64,000 nucleotides of DNA, from positions 1 through 64,000 of the forward strand of contig NZ_JWLW01000018.1 in the NCBI RefSeq assembly GCF_000808575.1, written 5' to 3'. The translations under genes and the position numbers were made by a program. The notes under the pieces are model-generated. The model saw only the letters and a list, made by a program, of their open reading frames with translations, was not told the DNA's origin and did no database searches. Shown piece by piece: positions 15,643 to 25,889 of this stretch (its first letter is position 1; every line of letters starts with the position of its first letter). This DNA is from Alteromonas marina (lineage in GTDB: Bacteria > Pseudomonadota > Gammaproteobacteria > Enterobacterales > Alteromonadaceae).

Positions 15643-16866
15643 TTACTCCATATATTCTGCAGTATCGGCTTCAACCGCTTCTAATAGTCGCTCTAAGATA
15701 TCGGGTACCGCACTGGTTACACGGTTCCAGCTTGGTATAAACGGTGTTTCCATAGGGTTTTCTAAAAAGTTTTGCCCCGCTTTCATAATGTTGCTGGCAA
15801 ACATTTCTACTGCTTTTTCTTCGCTGTGAATATCTAAGCTTAGACCATTCATTACCGCGTCATTGTGGTAGGTTTCTATAAAATCGAGCGCAATACGGAA
15901 ATAGGTGGCTTTAATAGAACGGAACATTTCGTTGCTAAACGTATAGCCTTGCGTGGCAAGTTTTCTGAAAATGGCTTTGGTAATGTCGATAGACATTTTA
16001 GACAAACCACCTTGGTCGTTATTAAGCGATAAATCCTGATGTTTATGGTCGTAAATATCACATATATCTGCCTGACACAGGCGGTTGTGCGAATAGTTGC
16101 GGTGCATTTCAGAAAGCACACCAATTTCTAAGCCCCAGTCACTTGGAATGCGAATATCGTTTAGTACGTCGCGTCTAAACGAAAATTCACCCGCTAATGG
16201 ATAGCGGAAGCTATCCATAAACTCCAAGTATTCGTTGTCTCCCATTATCCGTTTCAATGCACGAAGTAGTGGGGTAACAAGAAGGCGTGAAACGCGGCCA
16301 TTAATTTTGCCGTTAGCCACACGCGCATAGTAACCCTTACAAAACTCGTAGTTAAACATGGGGTTGGCTACAGGGTAGATAAGCTTTGCGAGCAAATCTT
16401 TGTTATAGGTAACAATATCGCAATCGTGTAGTGCAACAGATTCTGCTCGATTCGATGCTAGTACGTAGCCCATGCAGTACCAAACGTTTCGGCCTTTACC
16501 TAACTCCTTTGGCGCCAAGCCTTGAGCCTGAAGCTCTTCATCAAGTGCTTTAAGGCGAGGACCGTCGTTCCATAGCACTCTGTGATGCTGAGGAAGTTTG
16601 CCGAAGAATTTTAGTGCGTGTTTGTACTGATCTTCATTGGCTCGGTCTAGACCGATGACAATTTCTGATAAGTAGGGCACGTCTGTTAATTCGTTGACGA
16701 TATGTGGAAGTGCGTCGCCTTCTAATTCAGAAAAGAGCGACGGTAAAATAAGTGCCATAGGGCGCTTTTGTGAAAACTGTAGAAGCTCTGCTTCAAGCTC
16801 TTCGGTAGGACGACGAGCTAAGTTATGTAAAGTAGTAACCACACCATTTTGATAAAAATCAGCCAT
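15643..16866 (-). CDS. gpgS: glucosyl-3-phosphoglycerate synthase
   Basis: A 407-residue GT81-type glycosyltransferase that transfers glucose from a nucleotide sugar to 3-phosphoglycerate, the first step of glucosylglycerate synthesis. Seen are a GT-A core with [23 protein letters not shown], the [12 protein letters not shown] segment and the metal-binding DCD (148-150 in LHDCDIVTY). Later, [14 protein letters not shown] and [12 protein letters not shown] are conserved in the GpgS/mannosyl-3-phosphoglycerate synthase group. It lies second-last in a tight four-gene operon, 12 nt after the phosphatase. The product is a compatible solute expected under salt or nitrogen stress. Confidence 0.9.
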   Translation of the reverse strand: MADFYQNGVVTTLHNLARRPTEELEAELLQFSQKRPMALILPSLFSELEGDALPHIVNELTDVPYLSEIVIGLDRANEDQYKHALKFFGKLPQHHRVLWNDGPRLKALDEELQAQGLAPKELGKGRNVWYCMGYVLASNRAESVALHDCDIVTYNKDLLAKLIYPVANPMFNYEFCKGYYARVANGKINGRVSRLLVTPLLRALKRIMGDNEYLEFMDSFRYPLAGEFSFRRDVLNDIRIPSDWGLEIGVLSEMHRNYSHNRLCQADICDIYDHKHQDLSLNNDQGGLSKMSIDITKAIFRKLATQGYTFSNEMFRSIKATYFRIALDFIETYHNDAVMNGLSLDIHSEEKAVEMFASNIMKAGQNFLENPMETPFIPSWNRVTSAVPDILERLLEAVEADTAEYME

Positions 16867-16878
16867 GTGTCCTCCTGA

Positions 16879-17688
16879 TCATAGGGATAGCAATTGAGTA
16901 AGCATTTCATTCCAGCCTTCAGGGCCGGTTAGGGTGCTGGTATAGACCTCTTCTTTTTTTACTGCTGGTGGAGGATTTACCGGGGATAAAATGCGAATGG
17001 GGACGTGCGCCGCTTCAAGCATTGCAACGTCGTTCTTACCATCGCCAAGGGCGATAGTGTTAACTTTGGTGGTATGCTGTTTTTGATATTCATTGGCCAA
17101 CCATTTCAGTGCTTGGCCTTTATCGCAATTACCTGAAATATGAATGAAGCGGCCGCCTTCCAGAGGGAAAGCACCGCGATCTTTTACTACCTTTAAAAAG
17201 CGTTGTTTTTCTTCGTCAGTGCCAAGCCACAAAACCGGTTCGCCGAACTGGCGCTTAGCAGCAAGTGATGCTGAACGTTCATCAAGACCTGTACACTCCT
17301 GAATCTCTTCGTTCGACATTTTAGAAAATTGCTTATATTTGCCCTCAAATTCACTTCCGATTTTTTCTAATAGCTTAATCCAATAGTTTTTATTAGAAAT
17401 GAAGGCTTTACACCAGTAACCATCTATCCAAACCGTACCGCTGGGTTTTTGTTTGAAAAAGCCATGAGGGATGAAAATAGCAGCGCCATTTTCAATAATA
17501 AAAGGCCCGTCTAAACCAATACTCTCGCGAAGCGGTTGTAATTCAGCAAAGGTTTTGCTGGTAGTGGGAATAACGGGAATGTCCTTTTTTTCTAATGCCG
17601 TTAAAGCCGGTTTCGCCGCCTCAAAAGAGTAGGTATGGTGGTCTAACAGCGTGCCGTCCATATCGGTGAAAACAAGCGTTTTCGTCAT
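16879..17688 (-). CDS. gpgP: glucosyl/mannosyl-3-phosphoglycerate phosphatase
   Basis: A 269-residue HAD-IIB phosphatase of the MpgP/YedP group: LVFTDMDGTLLDHH with Asp9/Asp11, PVIPTTSKTFAELQPL, FIIENGAAIFIPHG and IALGDGKNDVAMLEAA. It should remove the phosphate from glucosyl-3-phosphoglycerate to give glucosylglycerate. Family members act on mannosyl and glucosyl forms; the neighbouring gpgS points to the glucosyl one. It overlaps the upstream kinase gene by 4 bp (ATGA). Confidence 0.87.
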   Translation of the reverse strand: MTKTLVFTDMDGTLLDHHTYSFEAAKPALTALEKKDIPVIPTTSKTFAELQPLRESIGLDGPFIIENGAAIFIPHGFFKQKPSGTVWIDGYWCKAFISNKNYWIKLLEKIGSEFEGKYKQFSKMSNEEIQECTGLDERSASLAAKRQFGEPVLWLGTDEEKQRFLKVVKDRGAFPLEGGRFIHISGNCDKGQALKWLANEYQKQHTTKVNTIALGDGKNDVAMLEAAHVPIRILSPVNPPPAVKKEEVYTSTLTGPEGWNEMLTQLLSL

Positions 17689-18557
17689 CGTTTTACGTCC
17701 TGTTTAGTTATCGTTCTTGTTTCATCTAGATAAAACACGGTGTCGCACTTTTCAGGCAAGTGACATAATGCGTGTTCAGTGATGCGTTGGTAGTGTTGCA
17801 CAAAGTTTGCCACTTCTTCATCAGACATCACTCCATCGCTATCTTTTAACGCTTTTTGGGCGAGTTTATGTTCTTGTTCTAACCGCCATTGATAAACACA
17901 ATCGAAACTCGGTGCCTTCAGCATAATGCGGTAGTCTATTTTGTCGAACAATGTTTGATAATCGCCCGCTAGTTCAGTGTTTACGAAAGAGCGCCAAATG
18001 CCCAATGGATCCTCTATTTCTTCAAGGTGGTTTACTGGCCACTTAAGTTCGCTAGATGTTTGCGCAATAGCGCCCACACACCATCCTTCAAGTATGATGA
18101 AATCGGGTGAAGATTCGATTACAGGCCACTGTTCTTTGGGGATCGGGTTATCTGTAGCTTTGTTAAAGCGGGGCAGCGATGTACGCGTGCCTTTTTCTAA
18201 ACTGCGAAACGTATTTAACGCTAGAGGAATGTCATGGGTACCCGGTACCCCACGAGTTGATAGAAGCGGGTGCACTTTTATCGCTAGCGCATTTCGCTGT
18301 GACTGGTCGTAGTAAAAATCGTCAATTGAGAGTGATACCACTTTTTTGTTGTGGACCGAAGTAAGGAAGGACTCGATAAAACTGGTCAGAGTTGATTTAC
18401 CTGAACCCTGACTGCCATTTATGCCCACGATAAATGGTTGTGTTGCACCTTTTTGGTGCTTAAGCAGTTGCTCGCATAATGGAGTGAACCATTTTTGTGC
18501 AGTTTCTGCATAGGTACTAGGCAATTGATGCGTCGTTAGAAAGCCATGTATATCCAT
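17685..18557 (-). CDS. D-glycerate kinase, P-loop type
   Basis: A 290-residue P-loop kinase related to plant GLYK and E. coli YggC/phosphoribulokinase-uridine kinase types. Walker A is GINGSQGSGKST (45-56), followed by VVSLSIDDFYYDQSQRNAL, RGVPGTHDIPLAL and a LID with FIILEGWCVGA. Known GLYK enzymes phosphorylate D-glycerate at C3. In this operon it would recycle glycerate released by the phosphorylase to 3-phosphoglycerate, the acceptor used by gpgS. It is the first gene of the operon; a promoter is expected in the 95 bp up to cmoB but was not resolved. Confidence 0.85.
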   Translation of the reverse strand: MDIHGFLTTHQLPSTYAETAQKWFTPLCEQLLKHQKGATQPFIVGINGSQGSGKSTLTSFIESFLTSVHNKKVVSLSIDDFYYDQSQRNALAIKVHPLLSTRGVPGTHDIPLALNTFRSLEKGTRTSLPRFNKATDNPIPKEQWPVIESSPDFIILEGWCVGAIAQTSSELKWPVNHLEEIEDPLGIWRSFVNTELAGDYQTLFDKIDYRIMLKAPSFDCVYQWRLEQEHKLAQKALKDSDGVMSDEEVANFVQHYQRITEHALCHLPEKCDTVFYLDETRTITKQDVKR

Positions 18558-18651
18558 GTTGTCACCTTAATCAATGCAGAATTCGTACGTTCTTCTTGAT
18601 TACGGTAACAACATTTGTGCCAATAGAGTACTATGGGCGTGGGTATACTAC

Positions 18652-19650
18652 CTACTTCTTATTAGCGACAATTACGGCCCGTTGTGGTGCAGGGTAACCT
18701 TCGATGGTGCGAGTAATATCTTCCGGATCGAGAAAATCTTTCAAAGATTGGGTTTCCATCCAAGGCGTTGCGCGCTGCTCATCTAGGGTTGTGTGGTTGA
18801 TATCTACAACGCGAATATTTTCAAAGCCTAAGCGGCCTAACCAAACAGAGAGGGCTGCAGTGCTCGGTAAGAACCACACATTTCGCATTTGTGCATAGCG
18901 TTCACCCGCCATCAACACTGTGTTTTCATCACCATCTACTACCAGTGTTTCAAGTATCAACTCGCCACCTTTTCTTAGCTGGTCTTTAAGTTGCTGCAGA
19001 AACGCCATTGGGTCTTTACGGTGGTAAAGTACACCCATAGAAAACACAGTGTCGAAAGCTTTCAGCGGCTGCATATCTTCAATGCCCATAGGCAGAAAAT
19101 GTATGTTGTCGGCAACGGCATCAGTATTACTAATAAATTGTTTAATGGCGTGAAATTGAATTAGAAACAGTTGGGTAGGATCTATGCCAATTACCTTGCT
19201 GGCACCTTCGCCAAGCATTCGCCACATGTGATAACCACTACCACAGCCTACATCCAATACGTTTCGATCCTTAAGTGAGGCAATGTGGGGTGCCACGCGC
19301 TCCCATTTCCAATCTGAACGCCACTCAGTATCAATGTGAATGCCATATAGGTGAAACGGACCTTTTCGCCACGGCATAAATTGCTTTAACAGGCCCTCTA
19401 TTTGCTTTTGAGTATATTCATCAACGTCATTTTCGGTGCCGACGGAAACGCTTGATGATAAATCAACAAAGCTTGGATATGTGGAGGGTAGTTTGTTAAG
19501 TAAGCGGCACCATTTATCAAATTCACCATGCTTGGCGTTTCGCTGCCAGTCATTCATTTGTGCTGGTAGCGTTTGCAGCCAATGTGATAGCGGGCTGTCA
19601 ATTAACGATTTATAGCAATCGTTAAACCAAGTCTGTTCTAGTTTACTCAT
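18652..19650 (-). CDS. cmoB: tRNA U34 carboxymethyltransferase
   Basis: A 332-residue SAM-like methyltransferase fold that uses carboxy-S-adenosylmethionine to form 5-carboxymethoxyuridine at tRNA position 34. The cofactor loop is [20 protein letters not shown] (131-150), then [24 protein letters not shown] and the C-terminal [21 protein letters not shown] characteristic of CmoB. Its partner cmoA lies 57 bp upstream on the same strand. Confidence 0.96.
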   Translation of the reverse strand: MSKLEQTWFNDCYKSLIDSPLSHWLQTLPAQMNDWQRNAKHGEFDKWCRLLNKLPSTYPSFVDLSSSVSVGTENDVDEYTQKQIEGLLKQFMPWRKGPFHLYGIHIDTEWRSDWKWERVAPHIASLKDRNVLDVGCGSGYHMWRMLGEGASKVIGIDPTQLFLIQFHAIKQFISNTDAVADNIHFLPMGIEDMQPLKAFDTVFSMGVLYHRKDPMAFLQQLKDQLRKGGELILETLVVDGDENTVLMAGERYAQMRNVWFLPSTAALSVWLGRLGFENIRVVDINHTTLDEQRATPWMETQSLKDFLDPEDITRTIEGYPAPQRAVIVANKK

Positions 19651-19707
19651 AATATTCTTTGTATATTTTAAAAGTCGAAATGGTGCGTATGGACAACGCG
19701 CTCGAGA

Positions 19708-20439
19708 TTAACCCTTAATAGCGACCATAGATGTGAAGTTATAGCACTTGTACCACATTACAACATCGGCAAACCCCACCTTTTTTAAGCGGCTCTCATG
19801 CTCACTGAACGTGTCAGTTAGCATTACTTTCTCTAACGCAGCACGTTTTTGGCTGACCTCAAGTTCGCTGTAACCGTTGTCGCGCTTAAATTGATGATGT
19901 AAATCTATCAGTAATTCATTTCCATTAAGGGTAGGGTGACGAATTTTTTCAGACAACACCAACATGCCGCCAGGGTTCAACCCATCGTAGATACGTTTTA
20001 ATAGCGCCTCACGGTCATCTGGAGGAATGAATTGTAAAGTAAAGTTCATTACAACCATTGAAGCGTTGTTTATTTCAACGTTTTGAGCATACCCGTACTC
20101 AATGGAGATTGGGTTTGGTAGCGAAAACGTTTGTACAACGCGTTTGCATCGTTCAACCATTGCTTCAGATGCGTCAATACCTACTATTTTGCATGTATTA
20201 TTGGGCAACGATCTAGCTACAGATAAACTCGCGGCTCCAAGGCTACAGCCAAGATCATAAACAGTCGAGTTTTGAGATACTACTATTTTGGCAAGCTCAC
20301 CTATCGTGTGGACAATGGTTTCGTATCCAGGCACCGAGCGCTGAATCATATCTGGAAACACATCAACTACAGACTCATCAAACTTAAAGTCATCTACTTT
20401 GTTGAGTGCCTTTGCGTATATATTGTCGTGTTTCTTCAC
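19708..20439 (-). CDS. cmoA: carboxy-S-adenosyl-L-methionine synthase
   Basis: A 243-residue class I methyltransferase-like enzyme that makes carboxy-SAM from SAM and prephenate for CmoB. The motif VYDLGCSLGAASLSVAR (60-76) is characteristic, followed by KIVGIDASEAMVERC and VVMNFTLQFIPP. The N-terminal FKFDESVVDVFPDMIQRSVPGY is typical. Both steps act on wobble uridine of tRNAs in the cytosol. Promoter expected in the 170-bp gap to the divergent regulator gene. Confidence 0.96.
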   Translation of the reverse strand: MKKHDNIYAKALNKVDDFKFDESVVDVFPDMIQRSVPGYETIVHTIGELAKIVVSQNSTVYDLGCSLGAASLSVARSLPNNTCKIVGIDASEAMVERCKRVVQTFSLPNPISIEYGYAQNVEINNASMVVMNFTLQFIPPDDREALLKRIYDGLNPGGMLVLSEKIRHPTLNGNELLIDLHHQFKRDNGYSELEVSQKRAALEKVMLTDTFSEHESRLKKVGFADVVMWYKCYNFTSMVAIKG

Positions 20440-20611
20440 TGCGAGCCTTTAATTTGCTAATTTGGGCGCAATTTTACCGTCTGACGCGTAAATGCCAATG
20501 GAAAACACTAAATTTGTTGAATTTCGTATTATTTTTGAGGATTAGGTCTTTTCGTTACTGGTCTAAAGTATTAATCTATACCCATATTATAATAAGGAAG
20601 CAGTAACGCTA

Positions 20612-21247
20612 ATGACGAGAATTCTAGTAGCAGACGATCACCCATTGTTTCGCGAGGCTTTGAGCGGCGCGTTAGAACCTTACTTTGAAAATGCACAAAT
20701 TATTCAAGCTGAAAGCTTGGATGATGCGTTGGCAAAGCTAAACGAATTTGACGGCGTCCAGCTAGTGCTTCTTGACCTTAACATGCCTGGTGGTGAGTAT
20801 TTCAACGGTCTTATCACGCTACGCGAGCAATATCCAAATATTCCTGTTGGTGTGGTTTCGGGCAGCGATACTGTTGAGGTTGTCGCTCAAGTAATGAGCC
20901 TAGGTGCGCAGGGCTTTATCCCTAAAGTGTCGCAAACTCGAGAAATTGCTCAGGCTATTGTAGATATTATTGGTGGTAAGAAGTGGCTTCCTGATGGTAT
21001 GGAAGAAGAACTAGAGAAAGTTGACGATGAGCTAAAAGTACTTCTTCAGCGTTTCCGTGAACTTACACCGAAACAAATCCAAGTGCTTTCTTATCTGAGA
21101 GCAGGCTTAATGAATAAGCAAATCGCTCACGAAATGAACGTAACGGAAGCAACAATAAAAGCACACATCAGCGCCATATTACGTAAGCTAGAGATTAATA
21201 CACGTACACAGGCCGTGTTGCTGATGGATAAACTTCAGCTAAGTTAA
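20612..21247 (+). CDS. LuxR/NarL-type response regulator
   Basis: A 211-residue two-component regulator. The receiver domain (about 1-120) has the acidic pair in VADDH, phospho-acceptor Asp55 in LVLLDLNMPG, the Ser switch in VVSGSDT and Lys in GFIPKVS. A GerE/LuxR helix-turn-helix covers about 145-205: ELTPKQIQVLSYLRAGLMNK, then ATIKAHISAILRKLEI. No sensor kinase is adjacent, so it is an orphan regulator in this window; targets are unknown. A strong terminator follows directly. Confidence 0.93.
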   Translation: MTRILVADDHPLFREALSGALEPYFENAQIIQAESLDDALAKLNEFDGVQLVLLDLNMPGGEYFNGLITLREQYPNIPVGVVSGSDTVEVVAQVMSLGAQGFIPKVSQTREIAQAIVDIIGGKKWLPDGMEEELEKVDDELKVLLQRFRELTPKQIQVLSYLRAGLMNKQIAHEMNVTEATIKAHISAILRKLEINTRTQAVLLMDKLQLS

Positions 21248-21265
21248 GTCGTCTTGAAGGTATAA

Positions 21266-21293
21266 AAAGACCGGACTATTCGTCCGGTTTTTT
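21266..21293 (+). terminator. terminator of the response regulator gene
   Basis: Stem ACCGGAC / GTCCGGT with a 5-nt loop followed by six T, 20 bp beyond the stop. Confidence 0.9.
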
Positions 21294-21627
21294 ATGTTTT
21301 TAAAATTATCACGCCGCTTTCGGTTACAATACCCAAGCCCTTATCTGGCATATGCTAAAACTCCTTTTTGCGTTTTAATAATAGCGTCGACGATGACATA
21401 CCATCAGTCTACTGAACTTGGCTTGTCGGCCATATCCTTAGCTTATATTTCCGCTAGCTGTACGAGCGTCGGATTACAATGCAGTACCTTGCGTTTTTGC
21501 CCGTTATCGTTAGCAATTACTAAAGATAAAGCTTGTGCTTGCTCACTGGTGCCGCATGTAGCGGTATCGGCAATGATGTTGGCATGACGGACAAGTACCA
21601 ACAGTGTGGAAATGACGCGCTTATGAC
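21294..21627. other. intergenic stretch between two convergent terminators
   Basis: About 330 bp between the response-regulator and fadE terminators. No convincing gene: frames on both strands lack family resemblance. One minus-strand micro-ORF (21292-21351, 19 residues) has a good AAAGGAG 9 nt before its ATG. It runs into the response-regulator terminator and is only a candidate. Confidence 0.5.
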
Positions 21628-21652
21628 AAAAAAGGCCGCTATCGCGGCCTTT
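21628..21652 (-). terminator. terminator of fadE
   Basis: Stem AAAGGCCGC / GCGGCCTTT with a TATC loop. On the minus strand it is followed by six T, 17-40 bp after the fadE stop. Confidence 0.9.
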
Positions 21653-21668
21653 CTTTCTAAATGGTGAG

Positions 21669-24131
21669 CTAAGCAGCTTTACCACCACGCTTCTTAGCAA
21701 CGCTAGTAGAGTTTACTTTCGCTACTAATTCTTCGTGGTCGAAATCATCGACATTGATTGTACGAAGTCGTCCAGCTTCTGTCTTACGAAGAAGGTTTGC
21801 CTCTTCTTCGTTGATTACACCTTCGGCTAGTGCTTCGTCAGCTAACACGTCTAGACGTGTAAACGGAAGCTTAGCTTTCTTATGCTTACAAATGCGCTCA
21901 AAAATAGGCTCACTTGCCAGTACATCATCAAGCGTTTGCTCTAAATCACCAAATAGGCTGCCTTCTTCGCGGGTAAGGTACTGACCATACCCTAGACGGC
22001 TACGCGCAGTTGACGGCGTTTGAAGCATTTGCGCAATGGCGTGTTCTGTTTTATCAGAAGGCTTACCAACACGTCGGCCAAACGGAATCACCATAACGCG
22101 AAGTGCTGCAGCGATTGCGCGGTTAGGGAAGTTAGCCAAGAAGTCATCAATTGCCGTTTCGATATCGTGCAACGTAGTTTGCATTGCCCAATGCAGAAGC
22201 GGAAGATCTTCTTTTAAGCGGCCTTCTTCGTCGAAGCGTTTAAGGGTAGTACTTCCCATATAGAGGCCACTTAGGATGTCACCTAAACGCGCTGACAAAC
22301 GCTCGCGACGCTTAAGATCACCACCAAGCACGCCCATAGACACATCGGTTAGTAGTGCTAAGTTTGCACTGTAGCCTTGAAGTAGTTTGTAGTAACGTGC
22401 CGTTTCGTCAGTGAACGGTGCGCTGCTGAATGCACCATTGGTTAACGAGAACCAGATACTGCGAACGGTATTAGCTACCGCAAAGCCAATATGACCGAAT
22501 ACCGCTTTATCAAACGCTTTCAAAGCTTCTTTCTTGTCTTCGATAGACGCAGCTTCTATTTCTTTAAGTACATAAGGGTGACAACGCATTGCACCTTGAC
22601 CAAAGATCATCATGTTACGGGTTAGAATGTTTGCGCCTTCAACCGTAATTGACACTGGTACACCTTGATAGCCGCGACCAAGGTAATTGTTTGGCCCAAG
22701 CATAACGCCTTTACCGCCGTGAACATCCATCGAATCATTAATGATTTGACGCATCTTCTCGGTTAAGTGGTACTTACAGATAGCCGAGATAACAGAAGGT
22801 TTCTCACCAAGGTCTACACCCACCGTTGAGAAGCGTGTTACGCCATCCATCAAATATGCATTACCACCAATGCGTGCAAGCATTTCTTCAACACCTTCCA
22901 TATGACCTACAGGCATACGGAACTGGCGACGAATACGTGCATATGCACCTGTTGCAAGAGATACTGATTTAGCACCACCAGCAGCAGATGAAGGAAGGGT
23001 AATACAGCGACCTACCGACAAACATTCAACCAGCATGCGCCAGCCGCGACCTGCCATTTTCGGACCACCAATGATGTAATCGATTGGAACGAAAATATCT
23101 TCACCCTTAATAGGGCCATTTTGGAATGGTGTGTTAAGAGGGAAGTGACGACGACCAATCTCTAAACCTTTAGTGTCGCGAGGAATAAGGGCACATGTTA
23201 TGCCAGGCTCTTTATTGTCACCTAGAAGACCTTCTGGGTCTTGAAGTTTAAAAGCAAGACCAATAACCGTAGCAACAGGCGCAAGGGTGATGTAGCGTTT
23301 GTTAAACGTTAGGCGCATACCCAACACTTCTTCGCCATTCCACTCGCCTTTACATACAACGCCAACATCAGGGATCGCACCTGCATCAGAGCCAGCTTCT
23401 GGGCCTGTTAATGCAAAACAAGGGATTTCTTCACCGGCAGCAAGACGGGGAAGATAATGATCTTGTTGCTCTTTTGTACCATAGTGCTGAAGTAATTCGC
23501 CCGGGCCCAATGAGTTTGGTACACCGACTGTGCTTGATAGCACCGCGCTAACGCCTGCAAGTTTTTGAAGAACGCGAGACTGGGCATATGCCGAAAACTC
23601 TAGACCGCCATACTCTTTCTTGATGATCATCGCGAAGAATTTGTGTTCCTTAAGGAACTGCCAAATTTCAGGTGAAAGATCAGCATCTTTATGGTTTATT
23701 TGCCATTCATCGACCATTGAGCACACTTTGTCACAAGGACCGTCTAAGAATGCTTGCTCTTCAGCAGTGAGTCGACCTTTCGGAATGCGGTGTAATTTAT
23801 CCCAGTCTGGCTTGCCGCTGAAAATATCACCGTCCCACCATACCGTACCTGCGTCGATAGCTTCTTGCTCAGTGCTCGACATTTCAGGCATAACTTTGCG
23901 GTAGAAGGCTAGCAGCTTCTTAGAGATGTGCTGCTGTCTGATATTTGCAAGCGTGAACGGCAGTGTTAAAGCAAGGAACACTACCCAACCAAGCAGGCCG
24001 ATGTCACCGAAAAGGGTGCCTAAAATCATAACACCTGCGCCCATGGCAACCGCTGTTACCAAGCTGGTTCGCTGATAACTAGCTACCGCTAGTGTCAGAA
24101 CGACCAGTAAAAACCATATAAAATCTGCCAT
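21669..24131 (-). CDS. fadE: acyl-CoA dehydrogenase, FadE type
   Basis: An 820-residue acyl-CoA dehydrogenase of the long FadE form (E. coli 814). Two N-terminal membrane-like segments (residues 3-19 and 27-60) precede the flavin domain. The core includes [20 protein letters not shown] (FAD/substrate region), [28 protein letters not shown] and the C-terminal catalytic domain with [19 protein letters not shown] and [20 protein letters not shown]. It catalyses the first step of fatty acid beta-oxidation, passing electrons to ETF. It is transcribed alone, with a FadR-like operator 82 bp upstream. Confidence 0.95.
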   Translation of the reverse strand: MADFIWFLLVVLTLAVASYQRTSLVTAVAMGAGVMILGTLFGDIGLLGWVVFLALTLPFTLANIRQQHISKKLLAFYRKVMPEMSSTEQEAIDAGTVWWDGDIFSGKPDWDKLHRIPKGRLTAEEQAFLDGPCDKVCSMVDEWQINHKDADLSPEIWQFLKEHKFFAMIIKKEYGGLEFSAYAQSRVLQKLAGVSAVLSSTVGVPNSLGPGELLQHYGTKEQQDHYLPRLAAGEEIPCFALTGPEAGSDAGAIPDVGVVCKGEWNGEEVLGMRLTFNKRYITLAPVATVIGLAFKLQDPEGLLGDNKEPGITCALIPRDTKGLEIGRRHFPLNTPFQNGPIKGEDIFVPIDYIIGGPKMAGRGWRMLVECLSVGRCITLPSSAAGGAKSVSLATGAYARIRRQFRMPVGHMEGVEEMLARIGGNAYLMDGVTRFSTVGVDLGEKPSVISAICKYHLTEKMRQIINDSMDVHGGKGVMLGPNNYLGRGYQGVPVSITVEGANILTRNMMIFGQGAMRCHPYVLKEIEAASIEDKKEALKAFDKAVFGHIGFAVANTVRSIWFSLTNGAFSSAPFTDETARYYKLLQGYSANLALLTDVSMGVLGGDLKRRERLSARLGDILSGLYMGSTTLKRFDEEGRLKEDLPLLHWAMQTTLHDIETAIDDFLANFPNRAIAAALRVMVIPFGRRVGKPSDKTEHAIAQMLQTPSTARSRLGYGQYLTREEGSLFGDLEQTLDDVLASEPIFERICKHKKAKLPFTRLDVLADEALAEGVINEEEANLLRKTEAGRLRTINVDDFDHEELVAKVNSTSVAKKRGGKAA

Positions 24132-24212
24132 ACTTCACTCCTGAAAGGCGTTAAACGTTACGCTAGTCTTATCTGGAGCATAGTGAGTTGCTTTATGAAA
24201 AGCAGTCACAGA

Positions 24213-24229
24213 TCGAGGTCAGACCAGCA
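24213..24229. promoter_or_regulatory. probable FadR operator of fadE
   Basis: Minus strand TGCTGGTCTGACCTCGA matches the gammaproteobacterial FadR palindrome TGGTC-N-GACC. Position 82 bp before the fadE ATG fits repression of a beta-oxidation gene released by long-chain acyl-CoA. The match is by eye. Confidence 0.7.
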
Positions 24230-24426
24230 TGCTGTAAACCTATTATTTAATAGGGCAAAGATCAAGATTTTTACATGAATATTCTATTAACAACGACATA
24301 AATAATAGGGTAGTGCGTTATCCGCTCTATAAGTATAGTCGTTGCTTATAAATACTGATTTAGAATGTGAATTGTGTTGCGAAACGAGAAGAGGTTACGT
24401 GAGGATAAGACAGCAACAGTGTAAAT
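24230..24426. other. AT-rich intergenic sequence upstream of fadE
   Basis: Apart from the FadR-like site on its right flank and the DUF3108 terminator on its left, nothing recognisable was found in the roughly 390-bp gap between fadE and the DUF3108 gene. Confidence 0.6.
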
Positions 24427-24464
24427 AAAAAAGCACGTCTGAATGCTAGTTCATAACGTGCTTT
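24427..24464 (-). terminator. terminator of the purM-purN-DUF3108 operon
   Basis: Stem AAAGCACGT / ACGTGCTTT with a 17-nt loop; on the minus strand it is followed by T-rich sequence. It lies about 55 bp beyond the last stop of the operon. Confidence 0.8.
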
Positions 24465-24517
24465 ATTCAACAATTGTGAAAAAGTTGTTGAGACAAAAAA
24501 CGGTTTATCTTTACGCT

Positions 24518-25279
24518 TTACTGCGTCTCAAACGATTTCAGTTTGATATCGCCCTGTTCATCGCCTTCTTTGAACTGTTGCAGACGAACTAACGTGTAGT
24601 TAAGTGATGGCGCAAACCAAGCAAACGTCTCACGCTTATTTGAGTCGCGAATAAGCTTAACTTTTACAGTTTCAATTTTACCGAAAGGTAAAGATAATAC
24701 CTCTTCATCCACCACTTGAACGCCGTAGTGACGAAGTTCGCCACGATAATTCACGAAGTGGTATTCTAGCGATGTCTTACCTTCCGCTAACTGCTTTGCA
24801 AGGTCAATACGATAAATTTGGTTATCAAATTCACCGTTCCAATCAAATGTTTCGCCATTCTCGACTGCAATTTTGCCTTGTCCCTGATGACTAAACGTTA
24901 CCTTAAGCTCTTTATCAGGCCCTGTGCCAGAACGATTATAGTAGTACTCAGAGGGTACGACGGTATTATCATTAACAGTAAAAATAGAATGTTCACTGCG
25001 TTTGTCAGACAAGAAAAACTTAGACACTTTTGACGTGTAAATTAGAGAATACTGTTGGTCACCTAATTTCGAGAGCTCAATATTCGCTTCGCCTACGTCG
25101 TCACCCCATTTGTATGCGGTATAGGTTGCCTTGTAGGGCTGAAGCGGTAGCTCTGCACTATCAGTATTTTCTGTACTAGGGTTTGCTTGCGCGGCCACTG
25201 AAAGCGATGCTGCTAACAGTGCGCCTAAAGCAAAAGGCTTAGTCGCTTGCATAACCAGATTCTGGTAATTCTTGCTCAT
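24518..25279 (-). CDS. DUF3108 periplasmic protein
   Basis: A 253-residue exported protein. Its signal peptide ends near SVAAQA (residue 32), then the mature chain carries the DUF3108 pattern PLQPYKATYTAYKWGDDVGE, YSLIYTSKVSKFF, EYHFVNYRGELRHYGVQV and FAWFAPSLNYTLVRLQQFK, expected to form an antiparallel beta-sheet in the periplasm. Function unknown; the family is often encoded after purMN, as here. ATG at 25279 is preferred because AAGG lies 8 nt upstream; it overlaps purN by 41 bp. The alternative ATG at 25252 also gives a working signal peptide. Confidence 0.88.
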   Translation of the reverse strand: MSKNYQNLVMQATKPFALGALLAASLSVAAQANPSTENTDSAELPLQPYKATYTAYKWGDDVGEANIELSKLGDQQYSLIYTSKVSKFFLSDKRSEHSIFTVNDNTVVPSEYYYNRSGTGPDKELKVTFSHQGQGKIAVENGETFDWNGEFDNQIYRIDLAKQLAEGKTSLEYHFVNYRGELRHYGVQVVDEEVLSLPFGKIETVKVKLIRDSNKRETFAWFAPSLNYTLVRLQQFKEGDEQGDIKLKSFETQ

Positions 25280-25889
25280 CTAAAACTGCCTTATTGTTTC
25301 GCATCGATAATCGGCCTGCACTAAACCAAGATAGTACAAGCGGATAGATACGACGTTCTTGTTCTTGAACACGCTCGGCCAGGTCGCTTGCTGTGTCGTC
25401 TTCAAACACAGGTACGCGGCTTTGAATGATAACAGGGCCGCCGTCGAGCTCCGGTGTAACAAAGTGCACGCTAACGCCGTGCTCCTTGTCTCCATTGTCG
25501 ATAGCTCGCTGATGCGTATTCAAACCTTTGTACTTCGGCAACAAAGATGGATGAATGTTCACTAATTTTCCAGCAAAGCTGTCGACGAACTCCGGTGTTA
25601 AGATACGCATAAAGCCCGCAAGAACAACACAGTCTGCGCCAAAAGCCTCAATTTGTGCTTTGAGCGCCCCGTCATAAGACTCTCGTGAATCGAAGCCTGT
25701 ATGATCTAAGCAAACCGCATTGATCCCGGCTTCTTTAGCACGTTCCAGACCATAAGCAGTAGGGCGATTACTGATCACGCCGCTGATTTCCGCATTCAGA
25801 CGGCCTGCTTTTATTTCATCGATAATGGCTTGTAAATTGCTGCCATTACCTGAAATAAGTACGCATAGTTTGGTTACACTGTTACTCAC
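25239..25889 (-). CDS. purN: phosphoribosylglycinamide formyltransferase 1
   Basis: A 216-residue 10-formyl-THF-dependent GAR transformylase, step 3 of purine synthesis. Visible are [14 protein letters not shown] at the N-terminus, [14 protein letters not shown], the catalytic [20 protein letters not shown] region with Asn/His and [18 protein letters not shown] with the catalytic Asp. Its start overlaps the purM stop by 4 bp (ATGA). Confidence 0.97.
   Translation of the reverse strand: MSNSVTKLCVLISGNGSNLQAIIDEIKAGRLNAEISGVISNRPTAYGLERAKEAGINAVCLDHTGFDSRESYDGALKAQIEAFGADCVVLAGFMRILTPEFVDSFAGKLVNIHPSLLPKYKGLNTHQRAIDNGDKEHGVSVHFVTPELDGGPVIIQSRVPVFEDDTASDLAERVQEQERRIYPLVLSWFSAGRLSMRNNKAVLDEQELPESGYASD

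Noticed and set aside
21443..21700. Minus-strand frame with an LLVLVRHA segment resembling a histidine phosphatase start
   Set aside because: It lies across the fadE end and terminator, and the downstream sequence lacks the rest of the family motifs.
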